Counted from the first letter of the stretch, positions 35,701 through 46,369 are shown. The stretch: DNA of 64,000 nt from Akebia trifoliata (GCA_017979445.1 CM030714.1:4526001-4590000); one strand, 5' to 3'. Notes: generated by a model from the letters alone, not told the origin. Program-made: numbers and translations.

Positions 35701-38700
35701 CTTAACTCATGGTGGTTTAGTATAAGAGCAAAATACATTCTGATTTAGTTATTATCGCAATAGATTATCTACATATGGAACTAGAAATATTCTGAAAACT
35801 GGGCTGATCAGAAAATCAAAGTAGTGGCAATGCAAGATGAAATACATGGGATTTTTCTCAAAAAAGAAACAGAAAAAAGAGGATCTGGTTCAAATAACCA
35901 ACTGGGAAGAAAAAACATTGATTTAGACTTCTTGTTTGAAGGGCTAATGAATATATCTAGATTTGTTTTTCTTTTAGAAAATGCAATTCGGGGTCAATTG
36001 GTTTTGGCATCTGGTGCAACCCAGTTTTAAGAATATATTAAAAAATAAAAAAATAGAAATTAACATCGATTATGCTCATCAATGCCTGTGCGAAAATCAT
36101 AGAAATTTTATCCCGAACAAGCTAACTGTAGTTGTGTTCACAGTAAGATTGAAAAAAAATATATATATACCAAAACAGCACACTGTTGATTTTAATTCCG
36201 AAAACGGTAAATTACCATCTTTGAAAGTCAATTTTTTATATCTAAACAGTAAATTGTTGAAATGAATAGGACACTTTTTTCCTACTCTATAAAACACTAA
36301 ATACTTTCCCTGTTTTAATTTTAGTAAAACAGTTTAAAAAATGTTATATTTTATAAAACAGTGAATTTTTCTCTCCTCCTTAGCAAAAATATTTTAATTT
36401 CAAAATGATAAATTACAGATTTAGAAATTAAAATGAACAGTGCCGTTTTAATAATTTTTCAATTTTTTACTTTTTAGTGCATGTTTTGGTAAATCACCCT
36501 TTTTAAAAAATTGTCTTTGATGTTTTGGTTTTTACTTTATTTTTCTACAAGTAACTTAATTTTAAATGTCCTTGTGCAGGACGTTAAACCTTGGATTCAA
36601 AAGAGAAGACTAGAATATGTGAAGCATGAGCATCTAATGCTAGATTTTTTAAAACATGTGGAAAGGCATGCATCAGGAAAACTCCTCACAGAACAAGGCG
36701 CACCTAATATACCAATTATAAAAAGGTTAATTTCTCCCTTTACATGCATTATGGAATTTTTTGCTTTATTTATGATTTGTAAGCTGGGGTTAAAGGGACT
36801 CCATCCTGATTTTTTATTTGATCCTTTTTGAACAATTTCAAATACAGGCTATTTGAGAACATTGATGTTGATGACGACAAATGTCTAACTCTATCTGAAA
36901 TAAATAAGTTGATCATGGAAATCAAGTTTGAAAAGCTACATTCAAATACGGAACATGCAATAACAGAAATATTGGAAGAATTTGATCTTAATCATGACCA
37001 CAAAATTTCCAAGACAGAATTTTTCGAAGGATTTGCAAGATGGCTTGTTAAGAGTAAGGAAGAGAAGATTAAAAATCATGATTCTTCGAAAAGCTCCCTA
37101 GATGACTCATGTAAGGTAATTAACTTCATCTGGTACCCTAACTCCTTTGGCATTCATTTGATGTTGGTGTATATGCAGCGAATTAGGGTTGTAATTTTTA
37201 GAGAGGATTATCAAAATGGCACACTATTCATTTAGTTCCGAAAACAGTAATTATCCTTTTTGGAATTAATTTTTTTTACCAAAACGGTAAACTTGTCACA
37301 TGAATAGTAAATTGTTCTTCTATTCTATTAAACAGTAAATACTTTCACTGTTTTAATTAAAAAATTATGTTTTATAAACCAGTGAATTTTTTTCCCAATT
37401 TAAAGAGAATACTTTAATTCCAAAAAAATATTATAGATTTCAAAATGAAAAAGAACAGTGTGCCATTTTTGGTAATTTTTCAATTTTCAGTATATATTTT
37501 TATAAATCACCCTTTTTAATATTTGTTTTCTTTTTCACAGGAGAGAATAGCAATTAAAGATGCAACGAATATGCCTTTAATATTCAAAATTTTAAACCAT
37601 GCAAAAAGCAATGCATCAGGAAGCCTCCTCACAAAAGAAGGGAGACCCAATATACCTACAATAAAAAGGTACGTTCAATCATCTTGTTATATATTTATGG
37701 GGTTTCAATTTTTAACAGTCTTGTATTAATCAATTATTCTCACATTCAAATGCAGCCTATTTGAGAAGTTCGATCTTGACAAGGATAAGTGTATATCACC
37801 TTCTGAATTAAAGGAATTGATACAAGGTGTTGAATTTGGAAACATGGACTTGAATAGAGATGATATCTTAGCGCAATTAATGGAAAAACTAGATGCAAAT
37901 GGTGATCAAATTATAAATGAGGATGAATTTGTGGTCGGATTCGGAAAATTGATTGATTCAGCGATTTCAGAAGACGACAGCTACCTAGTAAGTATACCCC
38001 CTTGTATTATAGATTCCTTGGATCTAATTTTAACTATTGAGTAATATATGACACCTCTGAGCGAATAAACAGGATGCTTGGAAAGAAACTGATCAGTTGG
38101 TTGATGAGAAGGAGCCAAAAGGAGGAATCTCCAATTGTCTTTCATGGAATGGATTTAAATCCATACTACTAATATTGTTGGGAACAACTATTTTATCTTT
38201 ACTTGCTGGGCCATTGACAAATGCTGTTCAAAATTTCTCAACTGCTGCAAGAATTCCTTCTTTTTTCATCTCATTTATAGTAGTCCCTTTGGCTACGAAC
38301 TCAAGAAGGGCAGTGTCAGCAATAAGTGCTGCAAGTCATAAAAGGCCTAGAACCACTTCATTGACATTCTCTGAGGTTAGTTTCTTCTTTAGATTTGATT
38401 CCTTGTTAAGCCTTATAATGAATAAGTTATCTACGAGAAAAGTGACTATCCACCATATTGTTTTCATGGATCCTACATATCTCAGTCAGGCCTTGGTAGT
38501 GAACTTATTTTTCCTTTCTATTTTCTCATTTCAAATAACATATCCATGACTCAATTCAAATGATTTTTTCCACAAACTTGTAAAGCAACAGAGCCCAACT
38601 TCATTTAAAAGAAATAAAGATCTCATTTGAGTCTAATTTTGTTGGATGGATTATTTATAAAATTTGTTAATTTAAATGTCTACTCACTTCCAATGAAGAA

Positions 38701-39067
38701 AACAAAATTCCTCAAATTTTGTTTTGATAATATGTAAAGAAACATCTACAACAATGTGAATTACAAATCTTGGAACAATTATTTCGAGATGATATAACTT
38801 TTGATCTTTTTGGTTCAGATTTATGGAGGGGTGTTCATGAATAATATCCTTGGGTTATCTATACTTCTAGCTCTTGTTTATGCACGAGGTTTGACGTGGG
38901 ATTTCTCAACTGAAGTACTTGTTGTTCTAATTGTCTGCACTGTAATGGGTCTTCTTGCCAGCTTCCGCTCTGAATTCCCACTTTGGACATGTTTCATAGC
39001 ATTCCTTCTATACCCATTCTCTCTCATGTTGGTTTATGTTCTTGACTATGTTTTTGGGTGGGCCTAA
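32730..39067 (+). CDS. NCL-like: NCL-type sodium/calcium exchanger-like protein, four EF hands
   Basis: Nine exons: 32,730-33,102; 34,365-34,580; 35,453-35,634; 36,580-36,725; 36,848-37,115; 37,541-37,668; 37,756-37,987; 38,073-38,375; 38,819-39,067. All junctions are GT-AG and in phase, giving 698 residues. Start at 32,730 begins a signal peptide (residues 1-20). Residues about 75-257 hold YGFLPC, an N-terminal exchanger half and membrane spans; 306-495 hold four EF loops (312-323, 352-363, 444-455, 484-495), each with ligands at positions 1, 3, 5 and 12; 540-698 hold the C-terminal exchanger half, ending DYVFGWA. NCL proteins are membrane Na+/Ca2+ exchanger-like proteins with Ca2+-sensing EF hands. 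Arabidopsis NCL is, as I recall, about 585 residues with two EF hands, so this protein is longer by one doubled module. Oddity: the alpha-repeat acids are gone (CALPGAM, Gly119; NSRRAV, Arg594). It may be a Ca2+ sensor or altered transporter rather than a standard exchanger. Confidence 0.9.
33338..33670 (+). mobile_element. GGCGGAGCCAAG-type element in NCL intron 1
   Basis: Begins GGGGCGGAGCCAAGATTTTC, the best-preserved left end of this family in the window, and shares AATTATGGTTAGTTGTATAG and AATATAGGGGTGTC with 28,423 and 29,068. The right end is eroded. It lies wholly inside intron 1 and does not touch a splice site. Confidence 0.65.
36168..36499. mobile_element. CCGTTTTGGTAAA-family MITE in NCL intron 3
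   Basis: The left end TACCAAAACAGCACACTGTT and the right end TGCATGTTTTGGTAAATCAC are inverted relatives, with the family phrase TTCCGAAAACGGTAAATTAC inside. It ends about 80 bases before the exon 4 acceptor. The pseudogene has no equivalent at this place. Confidence 0.65.
37205..37513. mobile_element. CCGTTTTGGTAAA-family MITE in NCL intron 5
   Basis: Same family as the intron 3 element: GGATTATCAAAATGGCACAC at the left, TTTTATAAATCACCC at the right, and TACCAAAACGGTAAACTTGT inside. It ends about 28 bases before the exon 6 acceptor. The pseudogene's intron 5 is only 114 bases long and lacks it, so insertion followed the gene duplication. Confidence 0.65.
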
Positions 39068-39191
39068 GATTTACATATAAATTGTCAAAGATAAAGGCCA
39101 CCACCTATTTTTTTATTGGAGAATGTCATAGAAAATCAGAGATAATTTGTATCAGTAATGACGTTGAATGTTTCAATTGCTAATCCAAAGA

Positions 39192-39197
39192 AATAAA
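39192..39197 (+). promoter_or_regulatory. polyadenylation signal of the NCL-like gene
   Basis: AATAAA lies 125 bases after the stop codon in T-rich DNA, a normal place for a plant poly(A) signal. Confidence 0.4.
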
Positions 39198-40135
39198 TGT
39201 TATCTTCTTTCCCATCCACCAGTTAGAATTTTAATTTCAACTTAGAGCATAGGGTTCGAACCTGAGTACAATGGTGTCTTTTTTGAATTATGTCCCACTC
39301 TCTTTCTTGTGCTTAGTTTTTGTTTGATTTAAAATAGTACCTTTGATTGAAATTGTAAGTGCTCACAAAAAACAATTCTCCCTTGTTTTCCCTAACAAAG
39401 TTGACCACAGTTTTTTCTAGGTTTGGATGAAACCCAACCTTATCATCTAAGGCTTCACTTCAAAATGTACTAAAGCCTCCCAATTTGATTAAGTTGTTGA
39501 TCGATGAATGAAAGAGAGGCTTTATTGAAGTTAATTGCTTGACATTAAGCAAATCAAGATTTTGGAAGAATTCCATACGATTCCTAATTTACAAGAGAAA
39601 TTAAATGAATCTAGCACAATCCTAAGCAATGTGAATTAACTCTTTATTGATGCTAATCAATCTCATAAGGTGTGATGAGATACACTTGCAATGACATCTT
39701 ACTGACAGACATATTTTCTTCTCTAACACCCCTCCGAAACTCATGAAGACCAACAAACCAGCCACAAAGTCAAAGAAGTAGATCGAGAAGATGATTTCCT
39801 ATGCTCTCGGGGAAGATCTAATTTGTTTATTTGTTCTGATTTTCTTAGTAGTTTGGGGGGCAATCTAATTAAAGATTTATTTATTTGTTTTTGATTTTCT
39901 ACTTGTACACCAACTTTACTTATAACACACTAACCTTTTGAAAAAGAAGAATTGTTTATAGAGAATTTTTATTGACACACCAAGTTTCTCTGAGGGCAGG
40001 CCAAAGTGAAATTAAAAATAAAAATAAACTATTTCTTAGGGCACTCACGAATCTATGGCGTCTCTGTTTTCTCCAGTGATTCAGCAAGCGGGAAATCACC
40101 ACAAATCTTTGGCAACTCCTCCTCTCTCTCTTTCT

Positions 40136-40300
40136 CTCTCTCTGTTTTTCTTTTCATGCTCCTCCCCCTCCTCCAGTCTCTCTCTACTTTTCTTCTCCTC
40201 CTCCGATCTCTGTTTTTCTTTTCATGCTCCTCCCCCTCCTCCAGTCTCTCTCTACTTTTCTTCTCCTCCTCCGATCTCTGTTTTTCTTCTCCTCATCCTT
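40136..40300. repeat. pyrimidine-rich tandem repeat, 68-base unit
   Basis: TCTGTTTTTCTTTTCATGCT starts at 40,141 and again at 40,209, and a third partial unit starts at 40,277. The unit is CT-rich with GCTCCTCCCCCTCC in the middle. The frames that run through it on both strands are low-complexity artefacts. Confidence 0.85.
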
Positions 40301-40470
40301 CTTCTCCTCCGCCTCACCTAAGTCGTCGGGATCGTTGGAGGATAAGAGGAGTCTCCTTTGATATGAAGTGCCCACGATAAATTTTCGATTTTTAGAGGTG
40401 CCTCTAAAAATTGGAAGGCCCTTAGAGAACTCTGGTGTGTAAATAAAATTTCCTTTGTTTATAATAAATA

Positions 40471-41487
40471 GGAAAAATTACTTAAAGGACCTTAGTAGAG
40501 GGATTTCTTTCTAATTAATCCTTGAGTTTTGGGCCATTGCTTGATAATCCATTTCGTAAAAAAAAATCTTAATGGTCCCTCAACCTTGTCTCCGATTATA
40601 ATATTTTTGAAATACCTAAACTATCATTTTTTTTCATATTCTTCACATACTTAGATTTCCAACAATGATTCCAATAATTTTCGATGACTTTTTCCTGTGA
40701 CTAAAGATTGAAAATGATATACTTCTAATTTTTAACATTTAGATGTATTTTTTTTTTTTACTCTATTTCGACGATTTAAAACAAAAAATGAAAAACAAAA
40801 CGGAGATTCAAAAAAAGATTACGAGCTCAGCACTTTTTATTTATTTATTGAGTTCAACATTTTTATTGTCAAGCTCACCATGGTGATGTTTATTGTCAAG
40901 CTCACCAATTTTTATTGTTGAGTTCGATAATTTAAAAAAATATTGTCAAACTCAACAATAAAAATGTAGAATCCAAGAGAAAAAAGTGTTGGGTTTGACG
41001 TCGATAAAATCCATCTATTTTATTATTTTGAATTCTTTGACAAAAATACAAAGAAAGATAGATTAAAAACTTGACATTATGACTTGTGTAAATGATTTCA
41101 AACCAAAAGAACTATTCTTGATCGATTTGTATCCAAAAATGAAGTAAAAAAATGGAAAAATAAATCATAAATCACACCTTCAAAATGATTGAAAACCCTT
41201 TGAAAATAGTTTCTTCTTCCTTCTCGAAACCTTTCTATTGAAATGGAGTATTTGATATACGACTAAGATGTCAAAAATCCAATTTTTGGGACAAAAATGA
41301 TGAGTTTAAATAGTAAGGGCAATTTCCACATTTCAATTGTAAGAGATGTGTGAAGTGGGTTTTAGGGCCTGATTAGAAATATTAAAAAAAATTTACTAAA
41401 TGAATATTAAGAAAAACCCTAAAAATTAGAGACTAATTAGAAAAAAAATATCCTTCCATATAGATCTATTAAGTAATTTTCTCTAGT
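40471..41487. mobile_element. non-autonomous DNA element, about 1 kb
   Basis: Left end AGGAAAAATTACTTAAAGGA, right end inverted AGAGAAAATTACTTAATAGA. The interior is non-coding, with repeated TATTGTCAAGCTCACCA words. An inverted relative lies at 23,130-23,770. Confidence 0.55.
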
Positions 41488-41783
41488 AACTTACAAATAA
41501 AAGGTAGTGTTGTAACTTATAAGTAAAATTAGTTTGTCAAACAGTGATAGAAGTTCTAAGAGAAACATAGCTAAACAGGCCCTTGTTAGCGATTCAGAAT
41601 ACAATAAAACTTTGATAATTCGATCAAAAATTTGATATATGAAAAATATGCGGCATATGCTTCTTATGTTTATTATCATTCTCATTTAAAAAATTTGATA
41701 ATATGATAGTGATGCTGATGGTGATGTTAATGTTAATGGTGATGGCCTCATGACCATGGCCAAAAAAATTCACTTCAGCATTA

Positions 41784-42467
41784 TTGTTGATATTTCACCC
41801 AGCGTGGCTCTCTGTCCTCTCAGCTATTCTAAGAAGAAGGATATTAATGGTGGCAACCCCTTCATCTCCAACTCCGAAACCTCTCTCCATCCTCATGAAT
41901 TCGAATTCGACCTTTGATGGTGGATCCCAAAGACTCAGAAACTTAGCTCAACAGCTACGTCTCTACAAACCTCCTCCCACCTTTGATGACAACAACAACG
42001 ACGAGATCGAAGAACAGAGAAGAGAAGAAAATGGAGGAAAAGTTGTTTCTCAAGTGGGTTTTGCAGAATCTGCAACCCCAATTTCTCACCCAGAAAGATT
42101 CAAACTTAAGAAAGCTGCGGTTCTCATTTGCCTCTTTGAAGATGATGATGGGGATCTACGTGTCTTCCTCACTAAACGATCTTCAAGACTCTCTACCCAC
42201 ACAGGTTGTTGAAGATGATTCGATTAATTGATAAATTAAAAAAAAAAAAAAAAAAAAAGAACCTCAGTTTGGTGGTTTTTTTGTTGAATTTTGATAATTG
42301 AAGTTGAGCTCATGATTGTAGGTCAGGTTTCTCTTCATGGAGGAAGGACAGAGGAGGGAGACGTTAATGATGCTGATACAGCGACGAGGGAAGCTAAGGA
42401 GGAGATTGGATTAGACCCTTCTCTTGTCAATGTTGTCACAGTTCTTGAACCCTTCTTCTCTAATAAC
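41784..42467 (+). pseudogene. truncated Nudix hydrolase (CoA pyrophosphatase type), first two exons
   Basis: Exon 1 (41,784 or 41,847 or 41,895 to 42,204) codes for GGSQRLRNLAQQLRLYKPP and AAVLICLFEDDDGDLRVFLT, then KRSSRLSTHTG across a phase-1 intron. Exon 2 (42,322-42,467) codes for VSLHGGRTEEGD and ATREAKEEIGLDP, the Nudix box in the spacing used by CoA pyrophosphatases of the NUDT15/22 group, then EPFFSNN and a GT donor. The N-terminal extension could be an organelle transit peptide. The family normally hydrolyses CoA and its esters, and continues for over 100 residues (HLLRVIP-like onwards). No such exons occur before 43 kb, where a duplicated PHD-gene fragment begins. The normal SLPGG reads SLHGG. 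The metal-binding REAKEE is intact. Probably a truncated copy, unless further exons lie beyond the window. Confidence 0.7.
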
Positions 42468-42894
42468 GTATTTTGAGGAAAAATTGGATTTTTGTTCTAA
42501 TTTTTTCTAAATAAGATGAATCTGATTTTTAAAATTTGGGGAGGACTTCATTGAAAAAGTTTTCTTATTTCTTATTACACCATATGGGTCTTGAATCTTG
42601 ATAATGGAAAAATAGTAATTTTCAATGAAACTAAGGGAGAAGCTTTTTTCCCTAATTGGGTTCATGAGTTACTCCCTCTTTGATCGCATTTATGAACTTT
42701 CAATTATCAATTGTTGCAAAAAACTGATGTTGAAAAGCCCACATTTTCACCTCCAGCACAATCCCTCGTGGTGCATCACATGCACACACCGGCACTCAAG
42801 TTTTTCGGATCAATGAATTTAAATCCCTTTTAGAACCCATGGGCCCTTGTGCGCGTGGGCTTTGCCCATATCTCTCTCACACTAAATGAGAGAG

Positions 42895-43450
42895 TTATTA
42901 ATGATGACCATAGTGGATTGTGGATTGCGAAGTGTTGCTAATAGATTTGGAGAACATCAGAAGAATCGTTAGGGAGTGCGTAAATAAAAGATCCACTAGG
43001 ATACTACTATAATAGAAGATTTGTTAACGTGGTATATTTCTGTTTATTTTACTCTTAGGAGAAATCATCTTATGTACAAATACAATGGAATACTATCTCT
43101 TAGGAATGATATCATTTCTAATATTATTTATTTTTTTGCATGCAATAAGTGTGCTCTGCATCTACTGCAAATATTCCCACGGCAACCAGCATCCTCACAG
43201 TTATCACAAACTTTTGCATGATCAGCCTCTACAATATCTTATTCATCTCTATCAACACTGATCTGGGATTGGAAAGGAGGTTCACGATTACCAGAAATTT
43301 TAGGCAAGGCACTGGAATTGTCAACGTGCTCATTCAAGGAGTCCAAGATTTGTCAAAGAATTCAATTCTTTTGGCCACATCAAATGCACGACACTCTTTA
43401 GTAGGTCCCTATGGATCTGTTTTCCATCGCACTCTTGATTGATCTGTGGG
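42895..43450 (-). pseudogene. PHD-finger gene fragment, copy 1
   Basis: Minus-strand translation gives KVCDNCEDAGCRGNICSRC near 43,160-43,215, a PHD zinc-finger start with the C..C and ICSRC pattern of plant AIPP2/PAIPP2-like PHD proteins, preceded by NREPPFQSQISVDRDE. Residues between the zinc ligands are missing, and stops occur on both sides. It matches copy 2 at 48,545-48,907 and 49,814-49,985. Whole PHD proteins of this group read histone marks; this piece cannot. Confidence 0.65.
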
Positions 43451-43739
43451 CAAACAATGTTAAACTATGCTGAATGAGAGGAAATGATCTATGAAATTAA
43501 TACATGATGTCAACATACCATGGAAATTACAACATTTTGGAATTTGCAATACAACTCTTCATGAAAGACCTGAAATTCAAAATAGGATTAATATTTAAAT
43601 TGGAATGGTTGAATATTAAAATGCAATAGTTTTACAAGATATGAAAAAGAAAATACAAATATGTGAAAACGGTTACCAAGTCACAAAAGCAAGAGACAAC
43701 AACATCAATAAGTGGAAAATGGGGGTGCTATTCGGATAA

Positions 43740-43880
43740 TTATTTTATTATGGAAGAGATGAGTAATGTCCCTCAAGATCTAGTGAGAATCATAGAGGAA
43801 GATTTAATTTGTATGTACACTCGTTAGCAGTGTTTTTAAGGTGGGGTCCTTTAACCCAGCTTATCAATCATAAAAAATAA
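43740..43880 (+). mobile_element. LINE 3' tail fragment
   Basis: CCTCAAGATCTAGTGAGAAT and GGTGGGGTCCTTTAACCCAG, then CTTATCAATCATAAAAAA, match the 3' end of the LINE inserted at 48,917-49,804. Only the last about 140 bases remain. Confidence 0.6.
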
Positions 43881-44635
43881 CATTAGTAAGTGGAGGAAGA
43901 TGCATGATAGGGATGAAGTATCGGTCAATATACATAAGAATCCCATAAGCCACTATGACATAATCTTGTAATTTGACCACATTTTCGTAAGTTCCATTAA
44001 CAAAGGCACACCTTGTTCATACACTAAAGTTGGTAGAACCTGTGAGTAGTAGAAATAGATGAAATTTTTTTTACTTCCAATGGAATAACTCAGTATTAAT
44101 AACTTCAGAAATTTTGAATTGGTTCAAGTCAACAAATCTGTTAAGACAACCTTGTAAAAACATAATAATAACTATGAAAAAAAGTACATAAATAAAAGCA
44201 ATTAGTAATATTTGAAAACAATTATGCTCAGCTCCCTAAATTTTTGTGGATGTATTCCAGCCTTTATGTACATATGAGCATTCTATATAGCATATACGTG
44301 TGTTGTCCCTGCGGAGGTGAGGCATGTAAAATTGCATAAAATTAAACTGAAGAAATCCAATTTGGTTACTGTTTCAGCTTTCAACTTGATTGAATCAACA
44401 AAAACTCACCAACCAACTTGTAACGGACTCCACTTTCTATTAAATAAGAAATGGACTCAAATTTCACCAATTCGGGACAATAAGTTTTTGCTTAAAGATG
44501 GTAGTTCTATTACTTCAAAGCCCAGTGAAGTTTTCTTTTGTTTGCAGCAAGAAAGGGTTCTGATGAAATTACTTATCTTCCTATTCTACATACTTAAATT
44601 TTGCTAAGCAAACAAATGAAATTAAATAAATAAAA
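43881..44635. other. no gene; part of the duplicated segment
   Basis: The phrase near 44,285-44,335 (CATATACGTGTGTTGTCCCT and GGCATGTAAAATTG) matches 58,880-58,935, so this is the middle of the segment duplicated at 48.5-63.9 kb. No exon is seen. Confidence 0.4.
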
Positions 44636-45790
44636 CAAGTTTTAGAGATCTACAAGGGCATAATCCTAAGAAACAAAAATAGAAAATCCAATACAGAGAT
44701 AACAATCACAAAGACTAAAAACTTGAAAATTGAAATCAATCATGCAGGCAACAAAAAATAACCAAAAAAAAAATAGAATAATTTACCAAAACGGTAGAGT
44801 TTTTGAAATTAATTACCAAAACGGTACACTGTAGCAATTAATTCCGAAAACGGTAAATTTACCGTTTTCGGAATTAATATTTTTTACCAAAACAGTAAAA
44901 ACAGTAAAATATAATTTTTTTTTACCGAAAATACCCTTTTTTTGTTTTACATATATATTTACAATTTTAACCTTAAAAAATGAAAATCCAACTAAAAAGA
45001 TTCACTCTCTTTCGGTAATCCAACAATAATATGTATTTACAATTTTATTTTTTTACCGAATCAATTTTATTTTAGTAATTTCGGTCAAAAAATAAAAAAG
45101 GGCATTTTCAGTAAAAAAAAATACTTTTTACTGTTTTTACCGTTTTGGTAAAAAAAATAATTCCGAAAACGGTAAATTTACCATTTTCGGAATTAATTGC
45201 TACAGTGTACCATTTTGGTAAATATTTGAAATGTTGTGCATGTTTTGGTAAATCTGCCAAAAAAATAATCATCTTCTCAATCTGGATTCTGTGCCGATCC
45301 GAGGGCCCTCGGGGGATGTCATACTTAGGGCTCAAAAGGACCTCTTAAATCATGAAGTATTCTACATGATTCTAGATTTTTTTTTACGCTGGAAACAAGA
45401 CGGACATAACCTCTAAAATCACGAACCAATAAAAACATGCAAAAAAGAAAAAAAAAAAAAAAAAGATGAACATTACCTGAGCATGACCATGAAACAGTTG
45501 ATGGGTCTTGTGGTTCTCTTCAGCACAGATTAGTGTCCACCAAATCAATCAACAGCATCCCCCACAATCACATCAGGTAAATCATCGATCCAATTTAACT
45601 CTTACAAACTAAAGGTATTTATCCCTTCCTCCATCTTTCCTTTTTCTCTCTCTCTCTCTCGAAAGGTTATCTGGGTAAGAAGACCGAAACCAGCTACGAT
45701 CTCAACAAAGCCAACACCCCTCTCTCTCTCTCTCTGACTCAGAGTAACTCACAAAAAGTCTGGGATGTGATTGTAATTTAACCTAGGGTT
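44636..45790 (-). pseudogene. 5' exon and promoter fragment, copy 1
   Basis: Read on the minus strand: a (GA)n leader, GGGATAAATACCTTTAGTTT (TATA-like), then GATTTACCTGATGTGATTG and a region ending in CATGCTCAG before a GTAATG donor at about 45,475. It matches 63,207-63,790 in layout, but the exon body differs and its frame is closed by stops. The block from GTTTTAGAGATCTACAAGGG (44,640) to the exon is intron-like. A 473-bp MITE is inserted in it. It may be the 5' (possibly untranslated) exon of the gene whose PHD exon lies at 43.2 kb. Confidence 0.45.
44781..45253. mobile_element. near-perfect palindromic MITE (CCGTTTTGGTAAA family)
   Basis: The left arm ATTTACCAAAACGGTAGAGT mirrors the right end, and the match continues inward through TTCCGAAAACGGTAAATTTA for at least about 170 bases per arm, with the turn near 45,017. 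The family phrase occurs four or more times. The copy at 63.2 kb lacks this insertion, so it came after the segment duplication. Confidence 0.85.
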
Positions 45791-45794
45791 TTGT

Positions 45795-45915
45795 AAACAT
45801 GTTCCCCAGGAGATTTAGGTGCATCGAATATAGCTTGGAACTTGAATTTCCTTCCAAAACTGACCAAGGTGTATTTAATATACGTTAACATGTGCCATTA
45901 GTGCACATGTTACAA
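45795..45915. mobile_element. short MITE (TTAACATGTGC family)
   Basis: TAAACATGTTCCCCAGGAGA...TGAATTTCCTTCC is mirrored by AAGGTGTATTTAATATACGT and TAACATGTGCC. Relatives lie at 63,785-64,000. Confidence 0.5.
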
Positions 45916-46369
45916 AATCCTTTAACCTGTGAGGGTTTGTGTATTCTGAGAAGGTCATTATTATAGACAGTTTTGTTCTTGTGCATAACGCATGAGTCAT
46001 AATAATGTAATAATTACCTGTCTGTGATAAGCTGTTTTTCAGGTACATGGGGTGTTTTGCTCACTTCGGAATATTTTAGGGTAGTATTTTATATGGTGTG
46101 ACATCATACTCTCATGTATCTAATTATGATTGCCTGGTAGATTACTTTGCAATAAGTCCAAAATAAATATAATTTCTACCAAATAATATAAAGTTAATTT
46201 TGCAAAATTTAAAATCCTTTCTTAAATAGAGGTTGTTGATTTAGGAAATTATTTAAAAATTCAAATCTATGTCTGTTATATTCATAATAATAAAAAGTAA
46301 GGAAAGAGTGTTAATGATAGTAAAAAATTTCCTTAATTAGTGAGTCACCTAGATTAGTAGGAGAAATAA

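Larger units (their letters stand above)
32330..39710 (+). repeat. right arm of the inverted segmental duplication (NCL locus)
   Basis: This arm carries the intact NCL-like gene. It is inverted relative to 11,690-22,690. Downstream homology extends to GTGTGATGAGATACACTTGC at about 39,670-39,690; upstream homology reaches at least GTGGTGTGTTATAATAGAAA near 32,405. Confidence 0.75.

Noticed and set aside
36781..36825. LINE 3' end in NCL intron 4 (GCTGGGGTTAAAGGGACTCC)
   Set aside because: The match to the minus-strand LINE tail is only about 25 bases with no coding part; too short to call an insertion.
39250..39275. tRNA-like GGTTCGAACC word
   Set aside because: No acceptor stem or anticodon arm can be drawn around it.
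40006..40380. 124-codon Ser/Leu/Phe-rich frame
   Set aside because: It results from a CT-rich 68-base tandem repeat that keeps several frames open.
43149..43442. 97-codon plus-strand frame
   Set aside because: It is antisense to the PHD fragment, which explains the sequence better on the minus strand.
44317..44607. 96-codon plus-strand frame
   Set aside because: No similarity recognised; it lies in the duplicated, otherwise non-coding middle stretch, and the second copy does not keep it open.
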